A stretch of 32,648 nt of DNA from an uncultured Dorea sp. (GTDB taxonomy: Bacteria > Bacillota > Clostridia > Lachnospirales > Lachnospiraceae): the NCBI GenBank assembly GCA_910579925.1, contig CAJTVY010000042.1, positions 1 through 32,648 of the forward strand, written 5' to 3'. A model generated the notes under the pieces. The model had not been told where the DNA came from, made no database searches, and saw only the letters and a program-made list of their open reading frames with translations. Both the position numbers and the translations under genes were made by a program. Shown here one piece after another: positions 15,962 through 22,646 of this stretch; within the stretch, counting starts at the first letter, position 1; each line of letters opens with the position of its first letter.

Positions 15962-16174
15962 ATGTCCATGTCAGAAAAAATACGAATCGCATTAGTAAAG
16001 CGAAAAATATCTGTTACGGAACTAGCTAACAGTCTTAACACTTCTCAAAGTAATTTATCAAATAAACTCAAACGTGATAATTTCAGCGAAAAGGAACTGA
16101 ATCAGATAGCCGACATTCTAAATTGTGATTTTAAAGGGATTTTTGTAATGAGAGATACAAAAGAAGAAATATAA
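15962..16174 (+). CDS. XRE/Cro-type transcriptional regulator
   Basis: 70-aa one-domain DNA-binding protein (MSMSEKIRIALVKRKISVTELANSLNTSQSNLSNKL...) with a clear helix-turn-helix at about 19-40 (VTELANSLNTSQSNLSNKLK). The frame extends upstream, but the -10 box at 15925-15930 and the ribosome site AAAGAGGGTG place the start here. It faces away from the integrase operon and is the likely repressor acting at the operator cluster between them. It is followed 7 bp later by the promoter of an antisense RNA. Confidence 0.85.
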   Translation: MSMSEKIRIALVKRKISVTELANSLNTSQSNLSNKLKRDNFSEKELNQIADILNCDFKGIFVMRDTKEEI

Positions 16175-16181
16175 ATAACTC

Positions 16182-16315
16182 TTGAACCTCTTTGCCAGAT
16201 ATGCTATATTGTAGATAGAAAAGGGAGAACCATAGAAGCGGCTCTGCCCCAAACAGTTAAAAGCTAATTTTTATATCAGCCGTCGCTATTGCAGTAGTGG
16301 CGGCTATTTCTTTTT
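16182..16315 (+). ncRNA. Antisense RNA of the first type I toxin (with promoter and terminator)
   Basis: Promoter TTGAAC (16182-16187), 17-bp spacer, TATATT (16205-16210); RNA from about 16217 to a terminator stem AGCCGTC.../...GGCGGCT at 16278-16306 followed by T's. The ~100-base RNA has no coding content and runs into the 3' end of the toxin gene on the other strand: the toxin stop codon (16304-16306) is inside the terminator. This is the arrangement of RatA-like antitoxins. The overlap with the decayed toxin gene is seen; function is inferred. Confidence 0.6.
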
Positions 16316-16621
16316 TCCCTTGTAAATCTGATAAATCAAATTCGCAAGGGCAACAATGAGTATACCAATTTGGATTAAGAATGAAACTAGATAAGGATAA
16401 AAATTAAGTATGTGTTTAAGACGATACGGTTGGGATTATATATGTTGATCTTCTCACAACCGACAGGTTCAATTATTTTCTTTCTCGGAAAGTAAAGACA
16501 CGACATCGGATGCGCAGAAAAATTGTCCTGTGATAGTGTCCACAAAAATAGCGAGCATCGGATTGTATCAGCCACAATCCCGTCTTTCAATATATTTCTG
16601 ATAAATAATATAAAGAGCCAC

Positions 16622-16755
16622 TTGAAAATCAAGCAGCTCTCATGTATAATCTACTTAGAAGTGATCGGAATTGAATCTCCGATTGCCCTCAGTAAAAATG
16701 ATTATAAGAAATAAGCATCCAAACTTGGGCGGTAGGGATGCTTATTTCTTTTTAT
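16622..16755 (+). ncRNA. Antisense antitoxin RNA of the second type I system (with promoter and terminator)
   Basis: Promoter TTGAAA (16622-16627), 17-bp spacer, TATAAT (16645-16650). The RNA would start near 16657 and end at a perfect 15-bp stem AAGAAATAAGCATCC / GGATGCTTATTTCTT (16706-16750) followed by TTTTT. About 95 bases, converging on the toxin gene so that the 3' ends pair; the toxin stop codon lies in the hairpin. The geometry matches txpA/RatA-type loci. Confidence 0.68.
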
Positions 16756-16822
16756 GATTGTCTATGTAAGACAGAGCCGCAAACAATACAAGTAATAATG
16801 TAAGAACTTCCATTATACTCAT
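16742..16822 (-). CDS. Holin-like type I toxin peptide
   Basis: 26-residue peptide starting MSIMEVLTLLLVLFA and ending DNHKKK: one hydrophobic helix with a charged C-terminal tail, the standard form of 'putative holin-like toxin' type I peptides that depolarise the membrane when over-produced. Promoter TTGAGT-N17-TATAAT lies at 16903-16931, giving a ~75-base leader. The ribosome site AGAGGG (16832-16837 region) can pair with CCCTCT at 16849-16854, so the mRNA may be translationally silent until refolded or processed. The antisense RNA covers its 3' end. Too short for routine gene calling. Function is by resemblance and genetic layout. Confidence 0.7.
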   Translation of the reverse strand: MSIMEVLTLLLVLFAALSYIDNHKKK

Positions 16823-16902
16823 AGGGCATCACCCTCTTTCGTTAGACTAGAGGGCATCCATCGGAAAATCACATCCTACTTTCTTTTCAATTACACGAGT
16901 TC

Positions 16903-16931
16903 ATTATAACATATGGAAAGCTGATACTCAA
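16903..16931 (-). promoter_or_regulatory. Promoter of the second toxin gene
   Basis: TTGAGT (16926-16931), 17-bp spacer, TATAAT (16903-16908) on the minus strand, inside the right end of the inverted-repeat unit. Confidence 0.7.
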
Positions 16932-17017
16932 TCAAAAGAACCTATGTATATATAGGTCAAAAAATTTATCCTTATCTGGTATCAATCAAATCCGCATATG
17001 TAACATACATTGCAGCG

Positions 17018-17137
17018 CCCTCCTTTCTTTCGTCTGGAGGGCTACTTAAACCCTCCGAAAAATAAGAGGGGTAAAGCCGCCTTTGGCTCTATGGTTTCCC
17101 ATATCGGGATTATAGCATATCTACCCTTTTTCGACAA
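17018..17137 (-). promoter_or_regulatory. Promoter and self-pairing leader of the first (split) toxin gene
   Basis: Promoter TTGTCG (17132-17137), 17-bp spacer, TATAAT (17109-17114). In the ~90-base leader, GGAGGG (17051-17056), GCCCTCC (17036-17042) and the ribosome site GGAGGGC (17017-17023) follow in order. The middle element can pair with either neighbour, with 7 bp to the ribosome site, making a candidate translational switch. 63 bp of this promoter/leader (17070-17132) recur at 20953-21015. Confidence 0.6.
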
Positions 17138-17244
17138 TAACCCTTTTTTGTAACTTGCGGAAATTTCAGTAACTTAACGAAGCAGATCCAGCTTTGCATA
17201 TAGACCCCTAGGGCGTCCATCCAGATAGATAGATATGTCTTCAC

Positions 17245-17412
17245 TTACTTTACATTCTTTTGCCGTCCGTTCCTGTAGCAATCAAGAATCTGTGCGCTGC
17301 GCTCCCTTGACTTCCTATCCCTTTCAATCATCCTGTTTACTGCCCTTGTTGCCTTGTCCTGCTTTGTGCTGTCAACTGTCACTCCGTTTCTGTCTGCATA
17401 TAATTTATTCAT
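17245..17412 (-). CDS. Small basic hypothetical protein
   Basis: 55 aa, highly charged (MNKLYADRNGVTVDSTKQDK..., with RDRKSRERSAQ). Its ATG overlaps the last codons of the gene before it (17405-18409) by 8 bases, indicating translational coupling. No family recognised. The composition suits a nucleic-acid-binding accessory protein, but that is a guess. Confidence 0.5.
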   Translation of the reverse strand: MNKLYADRNGVTVDSTKQDKATRAVNRMIERDRKSRERSAQILDCYRNGRQKNVK

Positions 17413-18409
17413 TATCTGCTCCCTCCTGCAATGCTTCTTTTACTGCTTTTCCGTATCTTTCATCTAACGAAAGAATCTCTGCTAATCTGCTGTCAGCTTT
17501 CGCAATTTTTATAGCATCACTTTGCGCCAATGACGGATAATCAGTACTAATCAGCGTATCAATTAAATTTTTGTCGCTGTCCGTCAATGTGGTCTTTCTC
17601 TTTGGCTCTGGCATAGTTGCCGCTAATCCTTTCATCATTTCAGAAAAGGCGGTATAAGGACGGTGGTTTTCATCGAAACATTTTACACTGCCTGCCATTC
17701 TGGATATTGCCATATTGTCAAGTTTTGGCTTCTGTGGCTGTACGCCATATGTTTCTGAAAGTTTAGCGTTTGTCCGCTCTAAGGCTTTATTTATCGGAAA
17801 AACAACGTCTTTCAATTCATAATTCGTGCCGCAATATCCCTCAAAAGCCATATTTACCGCATTTTTTACATTCCGCAAGCTATCATATGCCTTTTCAATG
17901 TCTGGCAATTCTACGCCCCCGTATGGCATTTTGGCTTCTTTCTCTGTGCGCTTCATTTCTCCGTTTTCCAATTCTGCCCCCTGTTCGGTCTTTGTCCGGG
18001 AAATGGCAAGTTCATTCAGCAACCTACGCCCCCAATATCCGCCGCTCGCCCCCTGCAACAAATCAAATTCCCGGTTATTTGGCGTTACCCCTAAAGCCTT
18101 AATTGCTGTAACGGTTGCGGCAAACCCGGAATCAACTGGAATCTGAAAATATGAATCCAATTCTTTTGGAATCTGGTCGATATATGCAAGCGCAATTTTT
18201 TGATGTTTTTCCCTTGACCTACTAATTTCTCCGGAATAGTCCTTTGACGACTTCCAGTTCCGGCGGCTCTCTTTGATATATTCATCTGTATATTTACCTT
18301 TCGTTCCCGTCAATTCTTCCTCACGCCTTGCCACTTCTAACTGATAAGAAGTTGCCAGTGTGTCAACCGTTCCTTTGTACTCGGTCAACTGTTCCATAAC
18401 CTTTTTCAT
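17405..18409 (-). CDS. Hypothetical protein of the integrated element
   Basis: 334 aa, not recognised. It is soluble, without signal peptide or membrane helix, and largely helical. The N-terminus (MKKVMEQLTEYKGTVDTLATSYQ, then EVARREEELTG) looks coiled-coil, followed by a region around GVTPNNREFDLLQGASGGYW. The C-terminal third has KRKTTLTDSDKNLIDTLIST and SLAQSDAIKIAKADSRLAEIL. Its start lies inside the end of the decayed primase gene (47-bp overlap) and its stop overlaps the next small gene, so it belongs to the replication-gene operon. A role in replication or as phage-like cargo is possible; neither is shown by the sequence. Confidence 0.7.
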   Translation of the reverse strand: MKKVMEQLTEYKGTVDTLATSYQLEVARREEELTGTKGKYTDEYIKESRRNWKSSKDYSGEISRSREKHQKIALAYIDQIPKELDSYFQIPVDSGFAATVTAIKALGVTPNNREFDLLQGASGGYWGRRLLNELAISRTKTEQGAELENGEMKRTEKEAKMPYGGVELPDIEKAYDSLRNVKNAVNMAFEGYCGTNYELKDVVFPINKALERTNAKLSETYGVQPQKPKLDNMAISRMAGSVKCFDENHRPYTAFSEMMKGLAATMPEPKRKTTLTDSDKNLIDTLISTDYPSLAQSDAIKIAKADSRLAEILSLDERYGKAVKEALQEGADNE

Positions 18410-19382
18410 AAATTGTTTTGCCGTTCACTGTTCCAGCTGCCTTGTAAATGTTCTTTGACTTCACATCATCAATAAAATTCCGTTTATTTTCTGTGTGAAA
18501 ACCGTTATCATTACACCATTCTTCATACTTTTCATATAAATCTTTAATGGCAATATTGCACCCTTTTTTCTCCACAAGGCAGTCATTGATAAAGTTTTGC
18601 ATTTTGTCAGAGGAATTGGCATATTCAACTGTAGCCGCCCGGATGTTCTCTGGCTCGTCCACTCCCTCTTTACAAAAAAGTAACCATCCAGAAATACACC
18701 AATTTAAGATTCCGCTTAATGCGTTACCTGTAGACAGTTTGTTTTTTAACGTTTTATCCTGTTCACTCTCTGTAAAATGTCGGTCAAATGAAATGACCTG
18801 TACCCGGTCTGACTTAAAAATAGTAGTATCACTGACAATGGAAAGATAATTTGTGTTACAAATCAGTTTAAAGCAGGGTGTAAATTGAAAATTTCACGCT
18901 CCGACAGCAACAAATCAAACTGTGGAAGCCTCCTTGTATTCTCTGTTTCCTTTTTTCCTCTGTTACAATAATTGTAAAGAATATCTATTCTCTGTTGTGC
19001 TTCTGATAAATCTACAGGATTAACAGCATTGCCTGTTAAAGCCGCATACCGCCCTGTGGAATATAATTTCAATTATGTTCTCTGCTAATGGCGTTAAACC
19101 CCCGTTATCGCTCCTACAATGGTCTAAATCAATGAATGTAATATCTTTATCAAGAACAAACCCCAAACCGCCGTATTTTCCCGATTTAAGACCTTGCAAA
19201 GCATTTTCGTATGTTGTCCATGCCCTACTGTTAGTTGTGCTTACCTTGCCATTGTACAAATCTGAATATGGTATTTTACGCTGTTTCCCCTTTTCATCTG
19301 TTTCTAACTTCCATAGTATGAAATTGCTGCGATTCTTCATCTGTGGGGGAATATAGAAATCTGCCATTTTATCACCACTCAT
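18363..19382 (-). pseudogene. Decayed primase-polymerase / D5-like helicase of the element
   Basis: Remains of a phage/satellite-type primase that normally has ~750+ residues. Read leftward: an N-terminal prim-pol piece from the ATG at 19382 (NFILWKLETDEKGKQRKIPY, GLGFVLDKDITFIDLDHCR); a frame change near 19060 with loss of residues, continuing LYSTGRYAALTGN; then a second frame change near 18880, into the D5-type C-terminal part (SDTTIFKSDRVQVISFDRHF, SGILNWCISGWLLFCKEG), ending in the primase C-terminal domain (YEKYEEWCNDNGF). The Walker A/B helicase core is missing. The element therefore cannot prime its own replication. The ATG overlaps the stop of the upstream excisionase-like gene. Confidence 0.82.
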
Positions 19383-19576
19383 TCAGCATATACATTTTCG
19401 ATATAGTCAAAAAATATGCTCTTTTTTATTCTGTAGCTTCTTCCTATCTTTCGTACCGCTCCGCTTTCTTCTGCAATCTTTCGAACTGCGGTTGCCCCTA
19501 AATTAGATTCCTGACAAGCCTGTGTCAAGGTAATCAGCACACCATCTTGATTCCTGTTTTTTGCTAAATACTTATT
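19379..19576 (-). CDS. Excisionase-like helix-turn-helix protein, start codon uncertain
   Basis: Up to 65 codons: NKYLAKNRNQDGVLITLTQA..., then VRKIAEESGAVRKIGRSYRIKKSIFFDYIE. The pattern of a short winged helix followed by GRSYRI and a final helix is that of excisionase/MerR-like DNA-binding proteins next to integrases and primases. A strong AAAGGAGGT (19578-19586 region) precedes the frame, but where the ATG should be the sequence is GTAAAAT; a GTG at 19540 would give 53 residues without a proper ribosome site. The start may therefore be mutated. Its stop overlaps the primase start (ATGA), so the two were translationally coupled. Confidence 0.55.
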   Translation of the reverse strand, partial: NKYLAKNRNQDGVLITLTQACQESNLGATAVRKIAEESGAVRKIGRSYRIKKSIFFDYIENVYAE

Positions 19577-19588
19577 TTACCTCCTTTG

Positions 19589-19623
19589 CGAACTATATGT
19601 TATAATTCATTTTATATAGTTCG
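19589..19623. promoter_or_regulatory. Perfect 10-bp inverted repeat over a divergent promoter
   Basis: CGAACTATAT-N15-ATATAGTTCG with TATAAT (19601-19606) between the arms. It lies between the excisionase-like gene (leftward) and the DUF6076-like gene (rightward), so a bound regulator would affect one or both. No -35 box is obvious on the plus strand. The cognate regulator is unknown; the excisionase-like protein is one candidate. Confidence 0.6.
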
Positions 19624-19640
19624 TGAATTGAGGTGAAGTA

Positions 19641-20645
19641 ATGTATCTTTACAATTTTGATATGGAACGTCAAAAAATTATTCAATATAATGATAAGAAT
19701 TCTGATGCTATGATTACAGAATTATTTCAGCCCTTATTAAGTTTTGTTAATAGTGATTTTTCTGAATATGACATTCTTAGACGTAAAATACGCCGATTTA
19801 TTCAAAAATCCGAACAAAAATTCGATAATATGGATTCTGATGAAATTAAAAAAGAAATAATGAAGAACTTTCCAGATTTTAAATATAGCAACATTGACAA
19901 TGGTGAAATATGGTGGATCGCAGAACTTAGTTTTTATCTATATTGTCATTCACCATATGACCCTTTTTTCTTCGTATCAGAATTAGATAAAAATTCTGTT
20001 CAAATTAAAAGCGACTACGATTATTTATATTGGCAAAAAATAATTCAAGATAAAGTCTATGAAATATTTGATATAGACAACAAATTTTTCATAGAAGGTT
20101 TTTCTCCACTGTGTCGATTAAACCATAGTTACAATCAAACTTTCCACTTTCATGAGGCTGCAATTATTCATCCAACTGACTATGAAAAGTATACTGATGA
20201 AAGTCATTTTTTTAATCCACCTTTTAACCCCGACAATGACCCATCCATAAATGATAGTTATGCGAAAAAAGAACCACAAAGACAAGAATTTATCAAAAAA
20301 CATCTATATGTAATCAATGGATATAAATTTAATTCTCTTGAAGACGCTTTTAATTGCGAAATTTTTAAAATGGCTCAAATTGGAATTTGTCTTAAACGTT
20401 GTGAAAACTGTGGAAAATACTTTATATTCAATCCAAATAAACCTGCAAGATATTGTAGTAATAAGCTACCAAATATAAACATGACTTGTCAGCAGGTTGC
20501 AGCACAAAAAAAATATAAAGATAAGCAATCTCCAATCCAAAAAACATATATAAATGCACTAAAAAACAGGAATAAATGGTATCCGTCTAAAAAAAGTGGT
20601 TTGAGAACACTAGAACAAACAAGACAAATAAAGACGATAAACTAA
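19641..20645 (+). CDS. DUF6076-like protein with C-terminal zinc ribbon
   Basis: 334-aa soluble protein, AT-rich codons. Most of the length (about 1-240) is unrecognised, acidic and aromatic-rich. The C-terminal part has RCENCGKYFI...ARYCSNK...MTCQQVAAQKKYK, a four-Cys zinc-binding motif (CxxC ... C ... C) near residues 255-290, followed by a basic tail (KNRNKWYPSKKSG). This end resembles DUF6076 proteins, which are scattered in Clostridia and have no known function; the family name is from memory. It is the only rightward gene at the right end of the element, under its own palindromic operator, and looks like cargo. Accessory or defence roles are possible but nothing in the sequence proves one. 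Confidence 0.65.
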   Translation: MYLYNFDMERQKIIQYNDKNSDAMITELFQPLLSFVNSDFSEYDILRRKIRRFIQKSEQKFDNMDSDEIKKEIMKNFPDFKYSNIDNGEIWWIAELSFYLYCHSPYDPFFFVSELDKNSVQIKSDYDYLYWQKIIQDKVYEIFDIDNKFFIEGFSPLCRLNHSYNQTFHFHEAAIIHPTDYEKYTDESHFFNPPFNPDNDPSINDSYAKKEPQRQEFIKKHLYVINGYKFNSLEDAFNCEIFKMAQIGICLKRCENCGKYFIFNPNKPARYCSNKLPNINMTCQQVAAQKKYKDKQSPIQKTYINALKNRNKWYPSKKSGLRTLEQTRQIKTIN

Positions 20646-20745
20646 CTACTGGACAACATATCAAAATTCCCGAAAACCCTTGATTTTAAGCCACTTTCAC
20701 GCAAAGACAAAACAACATGAATTTCACATTGTACTTACAACAGTT

Positions 20746-20805
20746 GAGTGCTAAAATTGCATGAAAATTTTATAAAGTACTGATTTTATGCGGTTTCCAG
20801 TATTT
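20746..20805 (+). repeat. Right attachment-site repeat
   Basis: Partner of 13825-13884, differing at 5 of 60 positions by eye. It begins with GAGTGCTAA, a half CIRCE, but lacks the opposite arm, so it is not an operator. Confidence 0.7.
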
Positions 20806-20905
20806 GACGCCAAATCAGCTTGCCATTGCGACATTAATTGAATTGTGTGTGAGAGAAAAGATTTCAGCGCATCTATTGCAGGAGTTTAAAATACAAAAGA
20901 ATTAA
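20804..20905 (+). pseudogene. Short coding remnant after the right repeat
   Basis: 33 codons from a TTG (TPNQLAIATLIELCVREKIS..., ending FKIQKN). It reads like the tail of a helical protein and begins inside the right attachment repeat, so it may be a gene truncated by integration or an unrelated remnant. Not recognised. Without ribosome site; low confidence. Confidence 0.25.
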
Positions 20906-20952
20906 GAGGGAATAGCGGCTTTAAATTTCAGGAAACTCTTTGGATTCCGAAA

Positions 20953-21015
20953 GGTAAAGCCGCCTTTAACTCTATGGTTTCCCATATCGGGATTATAGCA
21001 TATCGATCCTTTTTC
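20953..21015 (-). repeat. Orphan copy of the type I toxin promoter/leader
   Basis: 63 bp almost identical (about 4 differences) to 17070-17132, including TATAAT and the start of the toxin leader. No toxin peptide follows on the minus strand. It lies outside the attachment repeats, so it is the trace of another toxin cassette. The remaining part of 20646-21172 contains no gene I can support beyond the short remnant. Confidence 0.65.
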
Positions 21016-21172
21016 AACATCTTGTTTATTCAAGAATCTGAAAATAAATTTGAATAAATGGATTCAAATGAAATTAGAAGCGAACTATGATAATGGCGGC
21101 AAAGGTTCCTCTCTACCGCCATCAGCATCTTAAATGTCTGTTAAGCTGCAACCCCCTGGCTTCACGTTTTTA

Positions 21173-21478
21173 TTACAGCATATCAAGAATCTCTTCTTTC
21201 GACTTCGCCCCTACATCTCTTCTGACTGCCTCCCCGTTTTTGAATACCATCAGCGTCGGGATGGACATCACCCGATAGTCTCTCGCCAGTTCTGGATTCG
21301 CATCTACGTCCATCTTACAGATCTTCGCATCTGTAACCTCCTCTGCAATCTCCTCAATCACAGGCCCAACCATCTGGCACGGTCCGCACCACGTCGCCCA
21401 GAAATCAACCAGAACCGGCACTTTTGATTCCAGCACCTCTTCCTTAAAATTGTCCTTTGTTAAATGTAATACTGCCAT
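21173..21478 (-). CDS. trxA: Thioredoxin
   Basis: Small cytosolic disulfide reductase, 101 aa. The active site WCGPC is at 30-34 in VLVDFWATWCGPCQMVGPV, the cis-Pro loop is SIPTLMVF (about 72-79), and GAKSKEEI ends the fold; all are standard thioredoxin. It reduces ribonucleotide reductase, peroxiredoxins and other targets with thioredoxin reductase, which is not in this window. Preceded by a GGGAGAGATG-type ribosome site. It appears to be a single-gene unit and was probably the original neighbour of clpB before the element inserted. Confidence 0.96.
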   Translation of the reverse strand: MAVLHLTKDNFKEEVLESKVPVLVDFWATWCGPCQMVGPVIEEIAEEVTDAKICKMDVDANPELARDYRVMSIPTLMVFKNGEAVRRDVGAKSKEEILDML

Positions 21479-21597
21479 CTCATCTCTCCCTTTCTTCTAT
21501 ATAATTTATTGTCACGATGCGCCCTTTTTGGGCATACTCTATTATAACCCATATTTCCATATATTTTCAGCCAGATATCCCATTTTATAAAGTTTTT

Positions 21598-22482
21598 CTA
21601 ATTTGGGTCTTCCCCATTCTGAATCCGGCTTCTTAAAAATCTTCTCTTATACTTCAGATCCGCGTAATCCGTGATTTTCTTCAGATATACGGTATCTGCC
21701 AGACCGCCCACAATCCCTGCAACCGGGATTCCCTGGATAAACTTCATATACAGAATGGCTCCTGCCAGTACGTCAGAGGTGCGTGATATCTGCTCCTTTC
21801 TGGCGTTTATCCTGTTTTGCGCACAGAAACCTTCAGAATAGTTCTGATCATCCCCCGTAAACTCCCCATTCTCGGCCTCCCTTTCCGGTGCTTTTGTCTC
21901 TATCCACAGATTCAGTTCCTGGTCGGCCTGCTCAAGCTGCCCGCCATAGAGAAACGTATTCTCGATTATCTTCAGAATAAAACACTGCTCTTCTGTCGTA
22001 TCATATGAGAAACCATAACTAAGAGCAATCTCATAGATACTCTTTAAGATAACGGCGGTAAAGATAGGAATATCTGGAATTCCTATGCCCAGTATGCCCA
22101 GTCCCACGCCCTCCACTCCCGAAATCAGCAGATTCTTTGTCCGGCTTGTTCCCGCCTGCCGTGAAAACGCTTTGACACTTTTACGGTTCTTCCGAATCTT
22201 TGCCGCATATGCATGGACCTGAAAGGACTGTTCATGTTTTGTCTTATCATAAGTTTTTTCAATCACACCCGTCCCTTTTTCAAACACAAGTTCAAACGCT
22301 TTTCGGAAAGCCGCCTTCAAAGTACCCTCAAGCTTATCTGGTATCTTTTCAGAGATTTTCTGCCGGATAACAGACCCCTTCTCCTCCTGCCGCATCTTTC
22401 GATAACGCCTCTCTTTCTTCTCTAATGCCGCCCACTCTTTCTTCCAGTAATCCCTTGAAAAAATCATATACTGCCACTTCAC
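21598..22482 (-). CDS. EcsC family protein
   Basis: 294-aa protein with an EcsC domain: the long Gly-rich hydrophobic stretch VEGVGLGILGIGIPDIPIF...LKSIYEIALSYGFSY (about 122-160) and the second hydrophobic part LYMKFIQGIPVAGIVGGLADT near the C-terminus. The N-terminal third is basic and helical. In Bacillus EcsC is linked to the EcsAB ABC exporter, but no such genes are nearby and stand-alone EcsC proteins have no assigned activity. Likely membrane-associated. It is transcribed away from the divergent ECF sigma operon. Confidence 0.85.
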   Translation of the reverse strand: MKWQYMIFSRDYWKKEWAALEKKERRYRKMRQEEKGSVIRQKISEKIPDKLEGTLKAAFRKAFELVFEKGTGVIEKTYDKTKHEQSFQVHAYAAKIRKNRKSVKAFSRQAGTSRTKNLLISGVEGVGLGILGIGIPDIPIFTAVILKSIYEIALSYGFSYDTTEEQCFILKIIENTFLYGGQLEQADQELNLWIETKAPEREAENGEFTGDDQNYSEGFCAQNRINARKEQISRTSDVLAGAILYMKFIQGIPVAGIVGGLADTVYLKKITDYADLKYKRRFLRSRIQNGEDPN

Positions 22483-22586
22483 TTTCTTTTTGAAATTTTA
22501 CCTGTTCCCAGTATACCATTGTCTTTTACCCATGAACAGATCTGTTTTACGGGCTATAAAGATATGAAAAAACATTATATACTTTT

Positions 22587-22614
22587 TGTAACAAATCCTC
22601 TGGTTATGCGTCTA
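22587..22614 (+). promoter_or_regulatory. ECF-type autoregulated promoter
   Basis: TGTAAC (22587-22592), 16-bp spacer, CGTCTA (22609-22614). An AAC -35 core and CGTC -10 core are hallmarks of ECF sigma promoters. Its position 32 bp before the ECF gene suggests the sigma factor drives its own operon. Confidence 0.65.
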
Positions 22615-22646
22615 ATTAGCAGATCAGAGACTTAGGAGGTGATGGT

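Larger units (their letters stand above)
16387..16979. mobile_element. 593-bp inverted-repeat-bounded unit carrying a type I toxin cassette
   Basis: Ends are C(T/C)AGATAAGGATAAA in inverted orientation (14 of 15 matching; left end at 16387, right end at 16979). It interrupts the toxin gene described above. Inside, the right half holds a complete toxin/antisense pair (16622-16931); the left half (about 16400-16615) has no gene I can support. No transposase is encoded, so it would be a non-autonomous unit moved in trans, if it moved at all. Confidence 0.5.
16304..17010 (-). pseudogene. Holin-like type I toxin gene split by an insertion
   Basis: The start half (ATG at 17010, MYVTYADLI, with AAAGGAGGG upstream) and the end half (LIQIGILIVALANLI... 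then YKGKKK and TAG at 16304) are separated by the unit at 16387-16979. Joined, they would give a ~31-residue one-helix membrane peptide with a Lys-rich end, the form of the small 'putative holin-like toxin' family. As it stands the first half ends after 12 codons (...DTR stop) and the second half has no start codon, so no toxin is made. Both the upstream promoter/leader and the 3' antisense RNA remain. The junctions show 8 of 11 matching flanking bases, perhaps an eroded target duplication. Confidence 0.6.
13825..20805. mobile_element. Integrated element (~7 kb) inserted at the clpB CIRCE
   Basis: Bounded by 60-bp direct repeats (13825-13884 and 20746-20805; 55 of 60 identical by eye), with the integrase gene at the left end. 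Gene content is integrase, two small coupled genes, an XRE switch, type I toxin modules, decayed primase, excisionase-like gene and unknown cargo. No conjugation or capsid genes are visible, so it would depend on another element or be an immobile remnant. Base composition is more AT-rich than the flanking clpB and trxA regions. Which repeat is the original chromosomal site cannot be decided here. Confidence 0.7.

Noticed and set aside
16387..16632. 81-codon minus-strand open frame in the inverted-repeat unit
   Set aside because: Starts without a ribosome site, overlaps the antisense-RNA promoter region and has no protein-like pattern.
20746..20772. Second CIRCE operator near trxA
   Set aside because: Only the GAGTGCTAA arm is present; the opposite arm is missing, and the similarity continues for 60 bp as an attachment repeat.
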